A stretch of 64,000 nt of DNA, from positions 62,001 through 126,000 of the forward strand of contig CALUTU010000007.1 in assembly GCA_944323785.1 (NCBI GenBank), read 5' to 3'. Within the stretch, counting starts at the first letter, position 1, and each line of letters opens with the position of its first letter. Both the position numbers and the translations under genes were made by a program. This document shows positions 61,274 to 64,000 of the stretch, piece after piece. The stretch is from an uncultured Bacteroidales bacterium. GTDB taxonomy: Bacteria; Bacteroidota; Bacteroidia; Bacteroidales; UBA932. The notes under the pieces were generated by a model that saw nothing but the letters and a program-made list of their open reading frames with translations, did no database searches and had not been told where the DNA came from.

Positions 61274-63841
61274 ATGAGAAAATATCAACTCTTTATGGCA
61301 CTGGCCGTGACGGTATTTGCGGTCAACTGCTCGCGCGACAACGAAGAACCTACACCTCCAACTCCTCCGGAACCGACTGTGTACGGCACAGACCTGAGTG
61401 CATCAGGCACGGCAAATTGCTATATCGTGCATCAGGCTGGAGACTATTCTTTTGATGCCACGGTGATGGGTAACGGAGTATCCTCCGACAGGTATACAGC
61501 GGGGAGACTCGCGCCTGCATCAGCTGTGCTTCTGTGGCAGGATGCAGCATCAGTAGTCTCTGGAGTCCGCCTGGAGGATGAACGCGTGTGCTTCAATGCC
61601 GGCGGCAATCCTGGCAATGCTGTAATTGCAGTATTGGATGGAGAGGGAACTGTTCTTTGGAGCTGGCATATATGGTCTACTGATTATGATCCGTCATCTG
61701 CCGCCCAAAAACTTAACGGTCTGAACTGGATGGACCGCAATCTTGGTGCGCTGACCGATGATTATGACGATGCCGGTCTGGCTAAAGGACTGGCTTATCA
61801 ATGGGGGCGTAAAGATCCTTTCCCAAGCGGTGAGGGCTGGATGGATATGGGCGGAATCACTGTTTATGACTCTACAGGGGCAGTTGCTGATGGCGTTTTT
61901 GCCAATGAGCAGGTATCGGTGGCTGACAATATGCAGAATGCCATAGAGAATCCGACTACGTTTTATTACGGTCTGCGGATAGGTGATGATTATTACGACT
62001 GGTTGTCACATGACGGCTCTGCGTCACATGACTGGCTTTGGGAGACTCCGTCAGATGCAGGAAAGACTATGTACGATCCTTGTCCTCCCGGCTGGCGGGT
62101 TCCGCGCAATGGAAGCTGGAAAGGTGTGAATGAGGCTAATTTCATTTACGATGAGGCTGCTCTGGGCCGCCGGCACGCACTGCTGGGTTACTACCCCATG
62201 GTAGGAAACAGAGGCGCTGCGTCAGGTGAATGGAGTTTCGTAGGCGGTCAGGCCAATTACTGGACATCGACTGCTTCTGATGAATACTACGTGTATGCGC
62301 TTAACTTCCTGCCGGCTTACCTTAATACAGAAAGCAACAGTAACCGTTCGGCTGGTGCTCCTGTGCGTTGCGTCAGCGAGACCCAGGGCGCAGTTGAGCC
62401 GGATGATCCCGTAACCGGTGAGGATGTGGTGCTCGACCGTGTTACTGAAGCCAGCTATAAGGCTTTTGAGGGAAGTGACGGTTCTGCCAACTATTATGTC
62501 GGACTGAGCAATACGGATTTTGAGGTTAGTGAAAGCGGAGAGCAGATGCCGGTATCCCCAGGAATGATACTGTATCTGGACCTTTATGGGACTGTGAGTA
62601 TGAATGCTGATGATGCGACTATTCCTGAAGGGAAATACACCCTGGAGGGGGGAATGACGGACGGTACGGCCAATCCGGATTATACCTGGGTGCGTGAGAT
62701 GAGTGAAGACGGTGAGATTGTCTACCGTAAGCCGGTGGAAGGGGAAATAGATGTCACGCATACGACTTCCGGCTATTTGATAGAGTGCTCATTTATAATG
62801 GCTAATCCCGAGGAGAATTTTTCTGTGAAGTATGAGGGCGATATCACGTTTGTCGACCGCACAGACCTTTCCGGAGACACGCCTGTCATTACTGAGCCTG
62901 TGGATGTCGTCTTTACGTCGGCATCAGCTACGTGGGAGTATACGAGTAGCACCAGTGAGCGTTATACCATACACTTGCTGGAGGGCACTGTCGAGGGAGG
63001 ATATCTTGTCAAGGGGCATCAGATGACGATTGACCTGCTGACAGAGCCGCTCTCAACAAAGGAGAAAATGGTTATTAAGCCGGGAATTTATAATCCCAGT
63101 GATGACTATGTGTCGCAGATGACATTTACAGTCGGCTCACAGTTCAATCTGTTTGGTCAGCAGTTCTACTACGGTACCTATATCCAGCAGGTGGAGTCTT
63201 TGGATGTGACACCGTTGGTTGGATTTGCTGTCGATGGAACTATTGAGGTGCTCAATAATGGAGACAGTTACGAGTTTGTAGTAGATGTCACTACGCCGGA
63301 GGGAGTCTCCGTCAAGGGCAGATACCCGATGGGCGAGGTTACATTCGTCGATAACTCGCCTATCCTTCCTTCAGGAGATTGGTTGAGTGTGCTTCGGGAG
63401 GACAAGACGGTCATTTTTACTCCAGAAGACGATACTGAATGTACATATCGTGTCTATACAAGTTATTTCGAGAATGCCGTGGAGTATGAGATAATGATTT
63501 ACAATTATACGACCAGCGAGACTATCCAGCTGGATCTGCTGGCACCAGAAGGCTCTACTTCAATAGCGGGCACATATACAACACCGGCAGATCCTGACGC
63601 GCCGGTGGCAGGAGAATTCATTCCTGGTTATAAGGAGTTTTCGGTAATAAGGGGAACATGGCCTTATCTGTTGTATGATCCTGACAATATGTATTACGTG
63701 GGAGCTCCGGGCATGGAGGGTACAATCGAAATCACTGAGACAGAGAGCGGTGAGTTTGAGATTCAGCTTGAGATGAAGGATGATGCCGAGCCCGCGAATA
63801 CGGTAACGGCTCATTGGAGCGGGCCTGTAAGGCAGCTCTGA
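61274..63841 (+). CDS. Large FISUMP-like surface lipoprotein
   Basis: An 855-residue lipoprotein with lipobox FAVNC (Cys about 19) and a proline/threonine linker. The first part (about 35-375) has the pattern TANCYIVHQAGDYSFDATVMG and LNWMDRNLGA ... YQWGRKDPFP ... CPPGWRVP, the FISUMP/fibrobacter-type motif set found in Bacteroidales surface proteins and fimbrillin neighbours. The rest (about 385-855) contains three repeated beta-rich units, each beginning with a block such as VVLDRVTEASYKAF, VVFTSASATWEY and VIFTPEDDTECTYRVY. Probably a cell-surface adhesin or binding protein; the ligand is unknown. It starts 94 bp after recX. Confidence 0.8.
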   Translation: MRKYQLFMALAVTVFAVNCSRDNEEPTPPTPPEPTVYGTDLSASGTANCYIVHQAGDYSFDATVMGNGVSSDRYTAGRLAPASAVLLWQDAASVVSGVRLEDERVCFNAGGNPGNAVIAVLDGEGTVLWSWHIWSTDYDPSSAAQKLNGLNWMDRNLGALTDDYDDAGLAKGLAYQWGRKDPFPSGEGWMDMGGITVYDSTGAVADGVFANEQVSVADNMQNAIENPTTFYYGLRIGDDYYDWLSHDGSASHDWLWETPSDAGKTMYDPCPPGWRVPRNGSWKGVNEANFIYDEAALGRRHALLGYYPMVGNRGAASGEWSFVGGQANYWTSTASDEYYVYALNFLPAYLNTESNSNRSAGAPVRCVSETQGAVEPDDPVTGEDVVLDRVTEASYKAFEGSDGSANYYVGLSNTDFEVSESGEQMPVSPGMILYLDLYGTVSMNADDATIPEGKYTLEGGMTDGTANPDYTWVREMSEDGEIVYRKPVEGEIDVTHTTSGYLIECSFIMANPEENFSVKYEGDITFVDRTDLSGDTPVITEPVDVVFTSASATWEYTSSTSERYTIHLLEGTVEGGYLVKGHQMTIDLLTEPLSTKEKMVIKPGIYNPSDDYVSQMTFTVGSQFNLFGQQFYYGTYIQQVESLDVTPLVGFAVDGTIEVLNNGDSYEFVVDVTTPEGVSVKGRYPMGEVTFVDNSPILPSGDWLSVLREDKTVIFTPEDDTECTYRVYTSYFENAVEYEIMIYNYTTSETIQLDLLAPEGSTSIAGTYTTPADPDAPVAGEFIPGYKEFSVIRGTWPYLLYDPDNMYYVGAPGMEGTIEITETESGEFEIQLEMKDDAEPANTVTAHWSGPVRQL

Positions 63842-63864
63842 TGTGATATTCCTAAGTAGATATG

Positions 63865-63893
63865 CACCCCTGTTGCAGATTGCGGCAGGGGTG
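63865..63893 (+). terminator. Terminator of the FISUMP-like lipoprotein gene
   Basis: CACCCCTG/CAGGGGTG, a perfect 8-bp stem with a 13-nt loop, 24 bp after the stop; the T tract is weak. Confidence 0.5.
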
Positions 63894-63906
63894 TTATACT
63901 GTTGTA

Positions 63907-63957
63907 CCTCGGCAGAGTAAATTTATTTCCTTTGCTCTCGCTTTCTTAGTATATTTG
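63907..63957 (+). repeat. Possible diverged, shortened copy of the promoter-bearing repeat
   Basis: CCTCGGCAG ... TTTGCTCTCG.CTT.CT...GTATATTTGC follows the order of landmarks in copies 1-3. The inner stem is GAGTAAA/TTTGCTC (one G-U) instead of GCAATGCAAA. The -7 TATATTTG (63950-63957) is intact, but the TTTG-to-TA spacer is 15 nt rather than 20. It would drive a gene starting beyond the window. Confidence 0.4.
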
Positions 63958-64000
63958 CCCTCCTAACGGAATGTATTTAATAACAGATTAACTACGGAAG

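Noticed and set aside
1-64000. CRISPR array, insertion sequence or prophage
   Set aside because: No regularly spaced repeats, transposase, integrase or phage structural genes were found; the only repeats are the promoter units described.

Overview
The window comes from a member of the Bacteroidales (Bacteroidota), probably a gut-type organism of moderately high GC; I cannot fix the genus. The evidence is consistent. Promoters follow the Bacteroidota pattern (-33 TTTG, about 20 nt, -7 TAnnTTTG). Gene starts lack Shine-Dalgarno sequences. Secreted lipoproteins are numerous, and there are Bacteroidota-typical families (DUF4783, DUF4369/TlpA lipoproteins, zinc-less DksA, membrane-anchored TPR regulators). 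Almost all of it is chromosomal housekeeping DNA, with a few accessory islands.

Layout. 1-8.0 kb: end of ispH, dnaX-lptB, an NtrC-like response regulator without a DNA-binding domain facing a large NtrY-like kinase, and rlmH. 8.1-12.4 kb: small secreted proteins and lipoproteins and a membrane-bound TPR/HTH regulator whose promoter region is a tandem repeat. 12.6-16.6 kb: a tight minus-strand operon engB-prs-nadE-(Cys-rich membrane protein)-der. 16.7-19.0 kb: xseA and xseB separated by a higBA toxin-antitoxin pair with a frameshifted toxin. 19.1-30.7 kb: a glycogen operon (branching enzyme, debranching enzyme, GT4, GH57, and a synthase-phosphorylase fusion) running into ribF. 31-33 kb: greA with a leader terminator, a HIT protein and a redox-dead thioredoxin-fold protein. 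33.2-39.3 kb, minus strand: tsaB, a HlyD/MacA-type adaptor, a TolC protein, two tiny double-glycine-leader peptides, a C39 peptidase ABC exporter and a 49-residue membrane peptide. 39.4-45.6 kb: cvpA, an Ig-like lipoprotein, ileS, a deaminase, dksA-like, lspA and tRNA-Ser(UGA). 45.7-53.2 kb: a TlpA lipoprotein, cutC, another lipoprotein, an intact NarL-type two-component system and a decayed OmpR-type one. 53.4-64 kb: an M23/S41 fusion, blaI-blaR1-like genes, rlmN, a patatin with a beta-barrel, recX and a large FISUMP-like lipoprotein.

The most interesting locus is 33.9-39.3 kb. Two adjacent ORFs (one only 56 codons long) encode peptides with double-glycine leaders and predicted 37-38 residue products, each carrying a GxxxG motif. 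They sit directly behind a C39-peptidase ABC transporter, with TolC and adaptor genes just downstream. This is the layout of a two-peptide (class IIb-like) bacteriocin with its own export machine. The second notable structure is a dispersed repeat of about 84 bp that carries a complete Bacteroidota promoter aimed at the adjacent gene: two tandem copies before the TPR regulator, one before cutC, and a possible diverged copy at the window end.
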